From JBBRHQ01 sp963815645 (GTDB taxonomy: Bacteria; Actinomycetota; Thermoleophilia; Solirubrobacterales; 70-9), in contig CAWFHL010000001.1 of the NCBI GenBank assembly GCA_963815645.1, forward strand, positions 1,364,001 to 1,428,000: a DNA stretch of 64,000 nucleotides, in the 5' to 3' direction. The position numbers and the translations under genes were made by a program. This document shows, piece after piece, positions 36,050-45,939 of the stretch (the stretch's first letter is position 1; each line of letters opens with the position of its first letter). A model generated the notes under the pieces. It did no database searches, had not been told where the DNA came from, and was given only the letters and a program-made list of their open reading frames with translations.

Positions 36050-37388
36050 TCAGGCGGACTCGCGGCCCTTGCGTCGCAGCGGGGTGACGCTCGCTTCGCG
36101 GCCGGCGGAGGGTTCGTTCGCGACATCGAGGCCGAACAGGTCGCGCAGAGCGTTGATTTGCAGGTAGGCGTCTTCGCTCCCGGCTGAGCGCTTCATCCGC
36201 AGGGTCGGCTCGTGCAGGAGGCGGCGGGCCACCGCGTGGGCCATCTGCTCGAGCCGCTCCCGGTCGGCCTCCGTCACCCCTTCCCAGCGGGAGTCGTTCT
36301 CGGCAAGGACCCTGCGGACGATCTCATCGGCGCGCTCCCGCAGGGAGGCGATCGTCGGCACCACTTCGAGCGACGCCAGCCAACGCTCGAACCGGCGCTG
36401 CTCGGCGTCGAGGACGCTCTCCGCCAGCTTCGCCTCAGCCTCGCGGCCGCTGGTGTTCCGCTCGACGATCTGCTGAACATCGTCGACGTCGTGGAGGCTG
36501 ACGCCGGGGATCTCTCGGCAGGCCGGATCGACGTCCCGGGGTACGGCGATGTCCACCAGCAGCAGCGGCCTCTCGGTGCGGCCCTCCATCACCTGCTGGA
36601 GGTCGTCGCGTTCGACGATGTGATGGGGGGAGTTGGTCGCCGAGACGACGATATCGGCGACCTCGAGCTGCGCCGGCAGCTCGTCGAAACGCACCGCCTG
36701 CGCCGCCGAAGCGCTGCGCCAGGCCGATCGCGCGGTCGTAGCGCCGGTTGGCGACGAACACGGTCACGACCCCGCGGGCGACCAGGGCCCGGGCGACCAG
36801 CTCCGAGGTCTCCCCGGCGCCGATCACCAGCACCCGGCGGCTGGCAAGGTCGCCGAGGGTGCGCTGGGCGAGCTCGACCGCCACCGAGGAAATCGAGACG
36901 CCCTTCTCGCTCACACCGGTTTCCTCGCGGGCGCGGCCCCCGGCGGTCAGAGCACCGCGGAAGAGCCGGTTGAGGATCGGTCCGGTGGCTCCCTCGACCA
37001 GTGCCAGCTCGTAGGCGCGTTTCACCTGCCCCTGGATCTCCGCTTCGCCGACGATCATCGAGTCGAGACCGGAGGTGACCCGAAAGAGGTGGCGGATCGC
37101 CTCGCCGGCGCGGCGCGAGTAGAGGTGGCCGAGCAACTCGGTCGGCCTGATATCCGCCTGGCGGGAGAGCGCCCCGAGCGCCACCGACTCGGCCTCGACG
37201 GGGTCGGAGACGACCAGGTAGAGCTCGGTCCTGTTGCAGGTGGATATCGCCGCCGCCTCGCGCACCTGCTCGGAGGAGGTGAGCTCGTCGAGGACGCTGA
37301 CCGCGCGCCCCTCGGTTAGCGCCAGGCGCTCGCGCAACTCCAGCGGCGCGGTCTTGTGGGAGACCCCGAGGGCGAGAAGCTCGGACAT
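36050..37388 (-). pseudogene. hemA: Glutamyl-tRNA reductase, with one frameshift
   Basis: First enzyme of the C5 tetrapyrrole path. The N-terminal half from ATG 37388 is complete: LGVSHKTAPLELRERL, catalytic Cys in ISTCNRTELY, and NADP fold VLVIGAGETSELVA. Near 36700 the frame breaks (FGGAGG instead of FGGEAVRFDEL). The other frame continues with VRFDELPAQLEVADIVVSAT to the stop at 36050. One extra base explains it. Both halves are otherwise conserved, and the gene is needed for heme, so a consensus error is likely. Confidence 0.88.
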
Positions 37389-37416
37389 CGGATCAGCGAT
37401 CCCCTCCGCCTGCCAT

Positions 37417-37692
37417 CTAGTTGCGCATCTCCTCTGCCACCGCCTGGACCTGGGGGTCGCGGTGCGGCGTCTCGGTGGTGCCGCCGGTCGCAGAGGCGGT
37501 CTCGCTGCGCTCCCGGGTTCGCTCGGCGTGATCGGCGAGGTCACGCAGATCGCGCTCGATCCGCTGCAGCTTGGCCGCCATGATCGCCACGTAGATCAGG
37601 ATCAGCACCAGGAAGACGAGGTAGGCGCCGGCGACGTACTTCGATGCCTCCCCGGAGGGGAGCGCGGGGGCGAGGGCGAGCAGCGCCGCCAT
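37417..37692 (-). CDS. ccmD: CcmD-like small membrane protein
   Basis: 91 residues. One transmembrane helix (about 18-39; YVAGAYLVFLVLILIYVAIM) followed by a charged helical tail beginning KLQRIERDLRDL, the usual form of actinobacterial CcmD. Helps release heme-loaded CcmE from the CcmABC complex. Its ATG overlaps the ccmC stop by one base. The next gene, hemA, follows after 28 bases. Confidence 0.8.
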   Translation of the reverse strand: MAALLALAPALPSGEASKYVAGAYLVFLVLILIYVAIMAAKLQRIERDLRDLADHAERTRERSETASATGGTTETPHRDPQVQAVAEEMRN

Positions 37693-38423
37693 CAGCTCAG
37701 CTCCGGGGCCACCCGCGAAGCCCCGGCGGAGGTCTCGGCCTGCGGCGCGTCGAGGGCGCGACGCAGCCGCCGCACCTGGCCGGAGGCGCTCTTCGCGGTC
37801 AGCTCGAAGCGCACCAGGGTGATCCACAGAAGCGCCATCCCTGTGAGCGAGACGAGGAAGGTCAGCATCATCGAGGCGGGGAGCCCACCGCCGGTGGTGG
37901 CGAAGACGCGCGGGTGGACGAGGCTCTGGGCGAGTCGCACGGCGAGGAAGTTGAGCGGGACGAAAGCACCGGCGGTGATCGCGAACACCGAGGCGTAGCG
38001 GGCCTGGCGCTCGGGATCCTCGATCGCGTAGCGGAACGGGTAGTAGGTGGCGTACAGGAGGAAGACGATCAGGAAGCTGACCAGGGTGGGCTCGTCCCAG
38101 ACCCACCAGTGCCCCCACGACGCCTTCGCCCAGATCGACCCGGTGATCAGCACCGCGGCGCCGAAGATGATCGAAAGATGGATCGCGACGTAGGAGCGGG
38201 CGTCGTAGCGGCGGTCGCCGGAGCGCAGGTGGAGGACCGCATAGACGCCGCCGACCACGAACCCGACCAGGGAGGTGATCGCCAGCGGCACGTGCAGGTA
38301 GAAGATCTTCTGAATGAAGCCCTGGTCGGCGTCCATCGGCGCGTAGAAGAAGATCAGCGCCATCGCCACCGCGATCACCGCGACGGTGGCAATCGAGAGT
38401 TGCTTTATGCCATTTCCATGCAT
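37692..38423 (-). CDS. ccmC: Heme exporter CcmC
   Basis: 243 residues from ATG 38423 (a TTG at 38456 coupled to the ccmB stop is possible). Six helices, and the tryptophan-rich heme-handling motif WGHWWVWDEP in the second external loop, flanked by conserved His residues (FYLHVP, AIHLS). Loads heme onto CcmE. Part of the ccmABCD run. Confidence 0.92.
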   Translation of the reverse strand: MHGNGIKQLSIATVAVIAVAMALIFFYAPMDADQGFIQKIFYLHVPLAITSLVGFVVGGVYAVLHLRSGDRRYDARSYVAIHLSIIFGAAVLITGSIWAKASWGHWWVWDEPTLVSFLIVFLLYATYYPFRYAIEDPERQARYASVFAITAGAFVPLNFLAVRLAQSLVHPRVFATTGGGLPASMMLTFLVSLTGMALLWITLVRFELTAKSASGQVRRLRRALDAPQAETSAGASRVAPELS

Positions 38424-38452
38424 CGTCACGCCAGGTGGGGAGCCGCCGGGGG

Positions 38453-39133
38453 TCAATCCTCAAGCAGGAAGTCGAAGACCGCGTAACCGATCAGCCCGAA
38501 CACAAGATCGTATAGGCAGAGCACCACGAGCCAGGTGCCGAAGCGCTCGAAGCCGGGCCCCCCAACCTCGAGCAGCGGCTTCGAGGCGCCTGTCGCAGCG
38601 ATCATCAGCGGGACAACCAGGGGCAGCAGCACCAGGGGCACCAGCAGGTCACGGGCCCGCGAGTTGACCGCCATCGAGGAGATCAGCGTCCCAGTCAGCG
38701 CCAGGCCCAGATCGGCGAGCGCCAGGATCAGGCAGAGCGGGAGGAGCGGCGCCGCCGAATCGAGGAAGAAGAGGGCGAAGACCGGAACGGCGACGGCCTC
38801 GACGACCAGCAGGTAGACGAGTAGCGCGACCGCCTTGGCGGCGAGCAGCACGGTGCGGTCGACCGGCGCCAGCCGGATCGCGTCGAAGCCGCCCTCGTCG
38901 CGCTCCGCCACGAACAGGCGGTTGATTCCGAGGATCGCCGCGAACAGCAGCGTCGCCCATAGGACCCCGGCGGCGAGGCTGCCGGAAAGGCTGGTGCGGT
39001 CGAGGCCGAAGCGGAAGATGACGAATGTGGTGATCGCGAACAGCGCCATCGCCGAGAGCGAGCGCAGGGTTCGCAGCTCCGTGCGCAGGTCCTTGGCGAG
39101 GATCGCGCCAAAGGCGTCGCGCGAGCGGGTCAT
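38453..39133 (-). CDS. ccmB: Heme exporter membrane subunit CcmB
   Basis: 226 residues, six transmembrane segments. Characteristic N-terminal AILAKDLRTELRTLRS and AERDEGGFDAIRLAPVD. Membrane partner of the CcmA ATPase in the heme-handling complex. ATG 39133 overlaps the ccmA stop (ATGA). Confidence 0.92.
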   Translation of the reverse strand: MTRSRDAFGAILAKDLRTELRTLRSLSAMALFAITTFVIFRFGLDRTSLSGSLAAGVLWATLLFAAILGINRLFVAERDEGGFDAIRLAPVDRTVLLAAKAVALLVYLLVVEAVAVPVFALFFLDSAAPLLPLCLILALADLGLALTGTLISSMAVNSRARDLLVPLVLLPLVVPLMIAATGASKPLLEVGGPGFERFGTWLVVLCLYDLVFGLIGYAVFDFLLED

Positions 39134-39855
39134 GCCGGAGCCCCCGTGGTGGCCGCCCGAGCCCGCTCGGGGTCGAGCTGCCCCGCGGGCCCCTCGCTCG
39201 AGGGGTGCCCTCCGTGGCCGAGGACCAGGGCCCTGTCGGCGACCGGGAGGGCCCGCTCGGCGTCGTGGGTGACCAGCACCCTGGTGCGCCCCGCCTCGGA
39301 TCCGATCAGCGCCCGGGCCAGCCGGCGACCTTCCTGGTCGAGGTTGGAGTCGGGCTCGTCGAGGAGCAGCAGATCGGGCTCGTGCAGGACGCAGCGGCAT
39401 ATCGCCAGGCGCTGGCGCATCCCCGCGGAGAGCGAGCCCACCCGGTCCCCGGCGCGGCGCTCCATATCGACGGCCGCCAGCAGCGCCTCGATCCGCTGCT
39501 CGGCTGCGGCGCCGAGGCCGTGCAGCCGAGCCTGGAAGCGGAGGTTCTCCCGGCCGCTGAGGTCGCTGTAGAGCAGCGGCTCGTGCCCGAGGTAGCCAAT
39601 CCTGCCGCGCAGCCTCCAGGCCTGCGCGGGCAGAGGACAGCCGAGCACCCGGACCTCGCCCGCGGTCGGGCGCAGCAGGGTCGCCAGCACGCGCAGCAGG
39701 GTCGACTTGCCGGAGCCGTTGGGCCCCAGCACGAGCAGCGTCTTGCCCGGTCCCAGCTCGAGGCCGAGGCCGTCGAGGGCTGTCCGCTCCCCGTAGTCGC
39801 GGCGCAGTCCGGCGATCGCGATCGCCGGCTCGAGGTTGCCTTGCTGCTCGGCCAC
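39130..39855 (-). CDS. ccmA: Heme exporter ATP-binding subunit CcmA
   Basis: 241 residues from GTG 39855. Walker A GPNGSGKST, signature LSAGMRQRL, Walker B LLLLDEPDSNLD (with the CcmA-type D-S-N-L-D), and H-loop VTHD. The GTG is preferred over the open upstream frame, which is Arg/Pro-rich. First gene of the leftward ccm-hem operon; its ATPase works with CcmB. Confidence 0.92.
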   Translation of the reverse strand: MAEQQGNLEPAIAIAGLRRDYGERTALDGLGLELGPGKTLLVLGPNGSGKSTLLRVLATLLRPTAGEVRVLGCPLPAQAWRLRGRIGYLGHEPLLYSDLSGRENLRFQARLHGLGAAAEQRIEALLAAVDMERRAGDRVGSLSAGMRQRLAICRCVLHEPDLLLLDEPDSNLDQEGRRLARALIGSEAGRTRVLVTHDAERALPVADRALVLGHGGHPSSEGPAGQLDPERARAATTGAPA

Positions 39856-39997
39856 GGTGGAATTGTCGCCGCTCCCGGGGCAGGGGCGATGATTCGGCCC
39901 ATTCAGGCGAGGCCGCCGACTCGTGCAGACGTCCACGCGCCTTGCGCCGGGTCCGGGCGGGCGGATAGCCTGGCCTCGCCCACCCAAGGAGGATTAG

Positions 39998-40402
39998 ATG
40001 AGAGCGTTTCCCCTGAAGGCTGCCGTTCCCCTGGCACTCGCCGCGATCGCAATCGCCGCGCTAGCAGCCCCTGCCACGGGGACCCGGGTGGTGAAGATCA
40101 ACTCGAAGGTGACGATCCAGAGTCGCTCCCTGGTCTTCCACGGCAAGGTCCGCTCCTCCAACTCCGGTTGCAGGGAGGGGCGCAAGGTGAAGCTGAAGCG
40201 GGTGATCTCCGGCGGCCCCGATCAGGTGGTCGGCAAGGACACCAGCGATTCCCGCGGTCGCTGGCGAATCACCCCACAGGGTTCGGCGGGAATCTCGCTG
40301 GCGCACTTCTACGCCAGGGTGAGGCGACAGAGCCAGGGCACGGCGGGGACGATCTTCGTCTGCCGTGGCGACCGCTCGAGGAAGGTGGGGGCGAACTCCT
40401 AG
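39998..40402 (+). CDS. Small secreted protein of unknown function
   Basis: 134 residues with a clear signal peptide (about 1-29) and a strong ribosome site (AAGGAGG) before ATG 39998. The mature part is basic and strand-rich (KVTIQSRSLVFHGKVRSS), with two Cys that could pair. Possibly an Ig-like or carboxypeptidase-regulatory-like domain, but no family is firmly recognised. Confidence 0.72.
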   Translation: MRAFPLKAAVPLALAAIAIAALAAPATGTRVVKINSKVTIQSRSLVFHGKVRSSNSGCREGRKVKLKRVISGGPDQVVGKDTSDSRGRWRITPQGSAGISLAHFYARVRRQSQGTAGTIFVCRGDRSRKVGANS

Positions 40403-40429
40403 GGCGCCTGCGCTGCCGAGGTCCGGGGA

Positions 40430-42037
40430 CTAGCGGCTCTTGCGCAGCGTTCTCGCCCCGACCCGAAGCAGCGGGCCGATGCCCTCCCGCAGGGCCTCGG
40501 CCCGCTCGCCGTTTCGGCCGTAGAGCAGCCGGGCGGAGGTCCGCAACGCGTTCCCGAGGCTGCGGTCATAGGGAAACCACCAGAGGTCGCGCGTCCGCCC
40601 CGGCTCCCAGGTGACCAGCTTCAGCTCGGTGCACTCGTAGAAGCCGAACTTCGAATGTGAGCGGCCCAGGCCGGAGCTCTTCACCCCTCCCCATGAACAT
40701 TGGCAGGCGCCGTGGGTGAAGGAGTGGTCGTTGATCCAGACCATTCCCGACTCGATCCGGCTCGAGATCCGCTCGCCCTTCTGATGATCCCTGGTCCAGA
40801 CAGAGGCGCCGAGGCCGAACTCGGAGTCGTTGGCGAGCCGGATCGCCTCCTGCTCGTCCTCGACCACGACCACAGGAAGCACCGGGCCGAAGATCTCCTC
40901 GCGCATGATCCGCATCCGGTGGGTGACGCCACTGAGTACGGTCGGAGCGAAGAATCTGCCGCCGAGGCCCGGCACGGTGAGCGGACCGCCGCAGAGGCGC
41001 TCGGCGCCGGAGGCGAGTGCGTCGTCGACCAGCTCGCAGACGGTCTCGTACTGATCGACCGAGGTCATCGGGCCGATCTCCGTGTCCCAGTCGAGTGGGT
41101 TGCCGACCGTAAGCTCCCCTGCCCCGCGGGCCAGCCCCGAGACGAAGCGGTCGGCCACCTCGCGCACCACGTAGACCCGCTCGATTCCGGAGCAGGTCTG
41201 TCCGGCGTTGGCGAAGCCGCCCCAGAGAGCCCCGGCGATGGCGTTGTCGAGGTCGGCGTCGGCGCAGACGATCATCGGGTCCTTGCCGCCGAGCTCGAGC
41301 ACCGACCCCTTCAGCCGCCGGGCGCAGGCTTCGCCGACCTTGCGGCCCACCTCGACCGAACCGGTGAAGAAGATCTTCCCCGTGCTCGCCTTGACCAGGG
41401 CATCGCCGATCCGCCCGCCGCCGTGCACGGTCTGGATCAGACCGTCCGGGAAGCCGGCCCGCTCGAACACCCCGCGGATGCGGTCGCCGAGCAGCGGCGT
41501 GAGGCTGGCCGGCTTCAGCACCACTCCGTTGCCGGCCATCAGCGCGATTGCGACCTCGCCGAAGGGGATCGACCAGGGATAGTTCCAGGGCGCAATCACG
41601 CCGACCACCCCGATCGGCTCGAAGCTGAAATGGCTGCGCTTGCTGAACAGGAACGGCTGCGTATAGCGGACCCGCTCGTCGGCGAGGATCTCGGGCCCGG
41701 CGTCGGCGCACCAATGCAGAGCGTCGATCGTCGGCAGCAACTCCATCGCGTAGGCCTCGCTGCGCGGCTTGCCCTGCTCGGTCGCCAGCAGCTCGGAGAG
41801 GTCGTCGATCTGGTCCAGAAGGACGTCGGCGGCGCGGCGCATGTAGGCGGCGCGTCCGTCCGCCCCCAGCTCGGCCCAGCCCGGCTGGACCCGGGCGACG
41901 TCATCGACGACCGCTTGCACCCTGCCGGGGGTGAGCGTCTCGACTGATCCGACCAGCGCGCCGGTAGCCGGATTGAAGGATTCGAGCAGCTCCGTCGCCT
42001 TCGATCTCCGCGCCTGCGGGCGGCTCGCCGGGTCCAT
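40430..42037 (-). CDS. Aldehyde dehydrogenase family protein
   Basis: 535 residues, ATG 42037. NAD(P)-dependent oxidation of an aldehyde. Conserved FTGSVEVGRKVGEAC, catalytic Glu in SVLELGGKDPMIV and catalytic Cys in NAGQTCSGIERVYV. C-terminal extension of about 50 residues after the usual end, as in succinate-semialdehyde or long-chain-aldehyde members. The substrate is not determined. Confidence 0.9.
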   Translation of the reverse strand: MDPASRPQARRSKATELLESFNPATGALVGSVETLTPGRVQAVVDDVARVQPGWAELGADGRAAYMRRAADVLLDQIDDLSELLATEQGKPRSEAYAMELLPTIDALHWCADAGPEILADERVRYTQPFLFSKRSHFSFEPIGVVGVIAPWNYPWSIPFGEVAIALMAGNGVVLKPASLTPLLGDRIRGVFERAGFPDGLIQTVHGGGRIGDALVKASTGKIFFTGSVEVGRKVGEACARRLKGSVLELGGKDPMIVCADADLDNAIAGALWGGFANAGQTCSGIERVYVVREVADRFVSGLARGAGELTVGNPLDWDTEIGPMTSVDQYETVCELVDDALASGAERLCGGPLTVPGLGGRFFAPTVLSGVTHRMRIMREEIFGPVLPVVVVEDEQEAIRLANDSEFGLGASVWTRDHQKGERISSRIESGMVWINDHSFTHGACQCSWGGVKSSGLGRSHSKFGFYECTELKLVTWEPGRTRDLWWFPYDRSLGNALRTSARLLYGRNGERAEALREGIGPLLRVGARTLRKSR

Positions 42038-42157
42038 GCAGCGATTCTAGGCGGCGTCCGGAGGCGGGCGGAATAACTTGCGGCGGCTTCGCCGCCTGAC
42101 ATGCCTCTGCCGGCGCTAACACCGCGCCGGCCAAGCAACCTGCGGGCGGGGTGAAAT

Positions 42158-42192
42158 CCGGCCGGAGACCCCCAGTCCAGGTCTCCGGCCGG
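42158..42192 (-). terminator. Strong hairpin terminator downstream of rarA
   Basis: Perfect 13-bp inverted repeat CCGGCCGGAGACC / GGTCTCCGGCCGG with a 9-nt loop. It lies about 90 bases past the rarA stop and ahead of the ALDH start, both leftward. No T-run. Probably ends rarA transcription. Confidence 0.6.
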
Positions 42193-42281
42193 CACATCGG
42201 GCTCTCCCTGGCTACAAGAGTGGGAAGCCGACCATCAAAACACCCTCTTGGCCCGGAAGTTGTGGTCCCTCCCGCCCGGGC

Positions 42282-43621
42282 TCAGCCGGATTTCTCAAAG
42301 GCCCTTCGAAGCCGCTCCAGGCGCCTCCCCAGCTCGGCCTCAAATCCCCGCTCGGTCGGCTCGTAGAAGCGCCGACCGCGCAGGGAATCGGGCATCAGCG
42401 GCTGCCCGGCGAAGCCGCCCGGCGAGTCGTGCGGATACTCGTAACCCTCACCGCGCCCCAGTTCGGCGGCGCCGGGGTAGTGGGCGTCGCGGATCTGATC
42501 GGGTGGGATCGCCGCGCCGTCGCGACGGATCGTGGCGCGAGCCGCCGAGATCGCCGCGTAGGAGGCGTTCGACTTCGGAGCCAGTGCCAGATACAGCGCG
42601 ACCTGGGAGAGGTTGAGGGCGCATTCCGGAAGGCCGACCCGGTCGACCGCGGCGCCGGCGGCGGTGGCGATCAGCAGCGCCTGCGGGTCGGCGTTGCCGA
42701 TGTCCTCGGAGGCGAAGATCACCATCCGCCGCGCGATGAAGCGAGGATCCTCGCCCCCTTCGAGCATCGCCGCCAGGTAGTAGAGGGAGGCGTCCGCATC
42801 GGAGCCCCGAGTGGCCTTGATCCAGGCCGAGATGTAGTCGTAGTGGCGGTCCCCGTCGCGGTCGAAGTTGACGGCGGCGCGCTGCAAGGCGTCCTCGGCG
42901 ACCCCGATGTCGACCTTCCCGCCCGAGGCCCGCACCCGCTCCACCGCCCGCTCCAGGGCCGAGAGCGCCACCCGCGCATCCCCCCGGAGCGCGCGGCGAG
43001 CATCTCGAGCGCCTCAGCGGCGACCTCCGGAGGATCGGCGATTCCTCGGCTCGGGTCGGAGAGTGCACGCCCAAGGAGGGTCTCGACCGCCGCCGGGTCG
43101 AGCGGTCGCAGCTCATAGACCTGGCAACGGGAGAGCAAGGCGGAGTTGACCTCAAAGTAGGGGTTCTCGGTCGTCGCCCCGATCAGGGTCAGCAGGCCCT
43201 GCTCGACCGCCGGCAGCAGCGCGTCCTGCTGTGCCTTGTTGAAGCGGTGGATCTCGTCGAGGAAGAGGATCGTCGCCCGCCCCCCGGCTCGCCGGCGCTC
43301 GCGGGCGCGCTCGATCACGGCGCGAATCTCGGCGCGACCGGCGTTGACCGCCGACTCCTCCTCGAAGGCGGCTTCGGCGTCGGCGGCGGCAATCCGCGCC
43401 AGTGTCGTCTTGCCGCTCCCCGGGGGGCCGTAGAGGATCGCGCTGTGCGGCCGGCCGCTCTCGATCGCCACCCGCAGGGCCGATTCGGGGCCGAGCAGGT
43501 GCTCCTGCCCGATCAGCTCGGCTAGCCGGCGCGGGCGCATCCGCACCGCCAGCGGGGCGTCGGAGGCCGGCACCTCCGCCACGGGCCCGCCCTCGTCGGC
43601 GTCGAACAGCTGATCGGCCAT
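42282..43621 (-). pseudogene. rarA: Replication-associated recombination ATPase RarA/MgsA, one frameshift
   Basis: AAA ATPase acting at stalled replication forks. The N-terminal half from ATG 43621 carries PRRLAELIGQEHLL, Walker A GPPGSGKTT, Walker B LFLDEIHRF and sensor GATTENPYF. At a run of six C (42980-42985) the frame breaks. One more base would read SGGDARVALSALERAV, and the other frame continues to the stop at 42282 with the MgsA C-terminal part (LYYLAAMLEGGEDP, RRMVIFASEDIGNAD). Either a consensus error or a homopolymer mutation. ATG 43621 is preferred to the upstream GTG. Confidence 0.88.
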
Positions 43622-43668
43622 CTCGAACTGAGTATGAACTCGCGGACGGCCCACTAACCTGCCCGACG

Positions 43669-45012
43669 ATGACTCAGGCGCAGGAGCAGGCAGGCCCCGC
43701 CGTCGGCCCCAGGGCCGTCGAGCTGCTGCAGCGGCTGATCCGCTTCAACACCGTCAACCCCCCCGGCAACGAGGGCGAGGCCCAGCGGTTCCTCTCGGGC
43801 GCGCTCGGCGCGGCCGGTTGGGAGTGCGAGATCCTCGCCAGGCAACCGGACCGTCCCAACCTCGTCGCCCGGCTGCGGGGCGCCGAGGAGGGCCCCGGAC
43901 TCGCGCTGATCTGCCACGTGGACACGGTCCCGGCCGACCCCGGGGAGTGGACCCGGGACCCATGGGGAGGGGAGCTCGTGGACGGCTATGTCTGGGGGCG
44001 CGGCGCGCTCGACATGAAGGACCAGGTGGCGTCGGAGACCGCCGCCTGCCTGGCGCTCGCCGAGGAGGGTTGGAGGCCGGCCCGGGGCGATCTGCTGCTC
44101 GTTGCCAGCGCCGACGAGGAGACCGGCGCCCACAACGGGGCGAAGTGGCTGTGCGGCGAGCACCCGGAGAAGGTCCGCTGCGACATGGTGTTGAACGAGG
44201 GCGCCGGGCTCGCGGTCTCCTTCGGCGAGAAGCGCTTCTACACGCTCGCCGTCGGCGAAAAGGGCGTCTTCCGCTTCCATCTGCGGACCCGGGGGGTCGC
44301 CGGGCACGCCTCGCTGCCGGGGGTCGGCGACAACGCTCTGCTGAAACTGGGGCCGTTGCTCGAGAGCCTCCGGAGCCAGCCGCCGAGGGAGACCACCCCC
44401 GACACGGAGCTGTTCCTGAGGCGCCTGCTGGGTGAGGTCCCCGAAGACCCGGACGCCGGGCTGGAGCGGATCCGCGGTGAGGACCCGCTGCTTGCCTCGC
44501 TGCTCGCCGAGCCGATGCTGGGGGTGACGCTGACCCCGACGATGGCGAGCGGCTCGGGCAAGCAGAACGTCGTCCCCTCGCAGGCCGAGCTGCTGGTCGA
44601 CTGCCGGGTGCCGCCGGAGATGGGCGAGGAGGAGGTCCGGAAGCGGATCACCGACCTGCTCGGCGAGGGCGAATATGAGGTCGAGTTCACCGAGACCGTG
44701 GTCGGCAACCGCTCCGACTACACGGGACCGCTGGCCGAGGCGATCGAGCAGTGGGTGGGCGAGACGGAGCCCGGGGCGGAGGTGCTGCCGATGGTGATGC
44801 CCGGCTTCAGCGACAGCCACTGGTTCCGCAAAGCGTTCGGCGCGACCGTTTTCGGATTCGCTCCCCAGCGTGCCATGTCGCTCGCCGAGGCCGTGCCGCT
44901 GGTCCACAGCGCCGATGAGCGGATCGCGGTCGCCGACGTCGAGCTGATGGCAGGCTGCTATTACGAGCTCCCGAAGCGCCTCCTGGGAACGGCCGGAGCC
45001 CAAGATGACTGA
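43669..45012 (+). CDS. M20-family zinc metallopeptidase (ArgE/DapE type)
   Basis: 447 residues from ATG 43669. Deacylase or dipeptidase with two zinc ions. ICHVDTVPADPGEW with ligand His, WGRGALDMKD with bridging Asp, and SADEETGAHNGAKWL with catalytic Glu pair. A dimerisation domain interrupts the catalytic part. Diverges from rarA; DUF1385 gene overlaps its end by 8 bases. The substrate is unknown. Confidence 0.9.
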   Translation: MTQAQEQAGPAVGPRAVELLQRLIRFNTVNPPGNEGEAQRFLSGALGAAGWECEILARQPDRPNLVARLRGAEEGPGLALICHVDTVPADPGEWTRDPWGGELVDGYVWGRGALDMKDQVASETAACLALAEEGWRPARGDLLLVASADEETGAHNGAKWLCGEHPEKVRCDMVLNEGAGLAVSFGEKRFYTLAVGEKGVFRFHLRTRGVAGHASLPGVGDNALLKLGPLLESLRSQPPRETTPDTELFLRRLLGEVPEDPDAGLERIRGEDPLLASLLAEPMLGVTLTPTMASGSGKQNVVPSQAELLVDCRVPPEMGEEEVRKRITDLLGEGEYEVEFTETVVGNRSDYTGPLAEAIEQWVGETEPGAEVLPMVMPGFSDSHWFRKAFGATVFGFAPQRAMSLAEAVPLVHSADERIAVADVELMAGCYYELPKRLLGTAGAQDD

Positions 45013-45907
45013 GCATCCCGACCCTAACCGCGGCACGCCCGGACCCGAAGCGGAGGACGTGCCGGGCAGTGCTTCTGAGGAGGTGCCGGGCAGTAGCTCC
45101 GATCCCTTGCGCCTCGGCGGGATGGCGTTGCGGAACGGCCTGCTGATCCATGGTCCCACCCACTGGGCTGCCGCTGTCCGGGGCGCTGACGGGGAGGTCG
45201 CGGTCGCCTCGGAACCGAAGCCCCGCCTCGCCCCCGATCTGGCCGCCAAGGCTCCGCTGGTCCGCGGCCCGCTGAGACTCGCCGAAGCGATGGCCGTGCT
45301 GCCGCAGGTCCGTCGCAGGCTCCCCGAGGCCCGGTTGCCGTTCGAGGACTGGCGGGTGATCGCCGCCGTCGGAGCCAGCCTGGCGGCCTCCGGCCTGATC
45401 CGCAGGCGGGGCAGGGCGACCCCGGCGCGGGAGACCGCCCTCCAGGCCCTCGGCCTGATCCCCGCCCTGGTCGCTCTCGGCGATCGCGACCTCGCCGCCT
45501 ACCACGGAGTCGAGCACAAGGCGATCGCCGCTTACGAGCAGGGGGAGGGAGATCCGGCATCCGTCGCCAAGGAGCACGATCGCTGCGGCTCGAACCTGAT
45601 CGTCCCGATGATGCTGCTCTCCGGGGGCGGCACGGTGATTCTGGAGCGCCTGGTTGAGCGGCCCGGTCCGGTGGCTCGCGCCGGGATCGGCCTCGGCGGC
45701 GTCTCGATCGCGGTCGAGATGTTCGCCTGGAGCGATCGCCACCACGACACTGCCCTTGCCCGGGCCTTTCATGCGCCGGGACGCGTGATCCAGCGAGTCG
45801 TGGCGACCAAGGAGCCGACCCCCGAGCAGCTCGAGGTCGGAGTCGCGGCGCTGGACGAGATCCTCAGGGTCGAGGCGGGCGAGGACCAAGGCGCCGCCCA
45901 GCCCTAG
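45005..45907 (+). CDS. DUF1385 family membrane protein
   Basis: 300 residues. Family hallmarks: GGMALRNGLLIHGPTHWAAA near residue 38, and YHGVEHKAIAAYEQGE near 170 with conserved His pair and Glu. Several hydrophobic segments follow. A Ser/Pro/Glu-rich N-terminal tail of 35 residues precedes the conserved part. Function of DUF1385 is not established. Overlaps the M20 peptidase gene. Confidence 0.85.
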   Translation: MTEHPDPNRGTPGPEAEDVPGSASEEVPGSSSDPLRLGGMALRNGLLIHGPTHWAAAVRGADGEVAVASEPKPRLAPDLAAKAPLVRGPLRLAEAMAVLPQVRRRLPEARLPFEDWRVIAAVGASLAASGLIRRRGRATPARETALQALGLIPALVALGDRDLAAYHGVEHKAIAAYEQGEGDPASVAKEHDRCGSNLIVPMMLLSGGGTVILERLVERPGPVARAGIGLGGVSIAVEMFAWSDRHHDTALARAFHAPGRVIQRVVATKEPTPEQLEVGVAALDEILRVEAGEDQGAAQP

Positions 45908-45939
45908 ATCGAGCAATTCACTCATCTAGACTCCGCCGC

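Noticed and set aside
33690..36167. Long 825-codon rightward frame opposite hemC and cobA/hemD
   Set aside because: GC-driven antisense shadow; the leftward genes have full family motifs and the rightward translation resembles no protein family.
43654..45249. 531-codon leftward frame opposite the M20 peptidase
   Set aside because: Shadow frame; the rightward strand carries the zinc-peptidase motifs.
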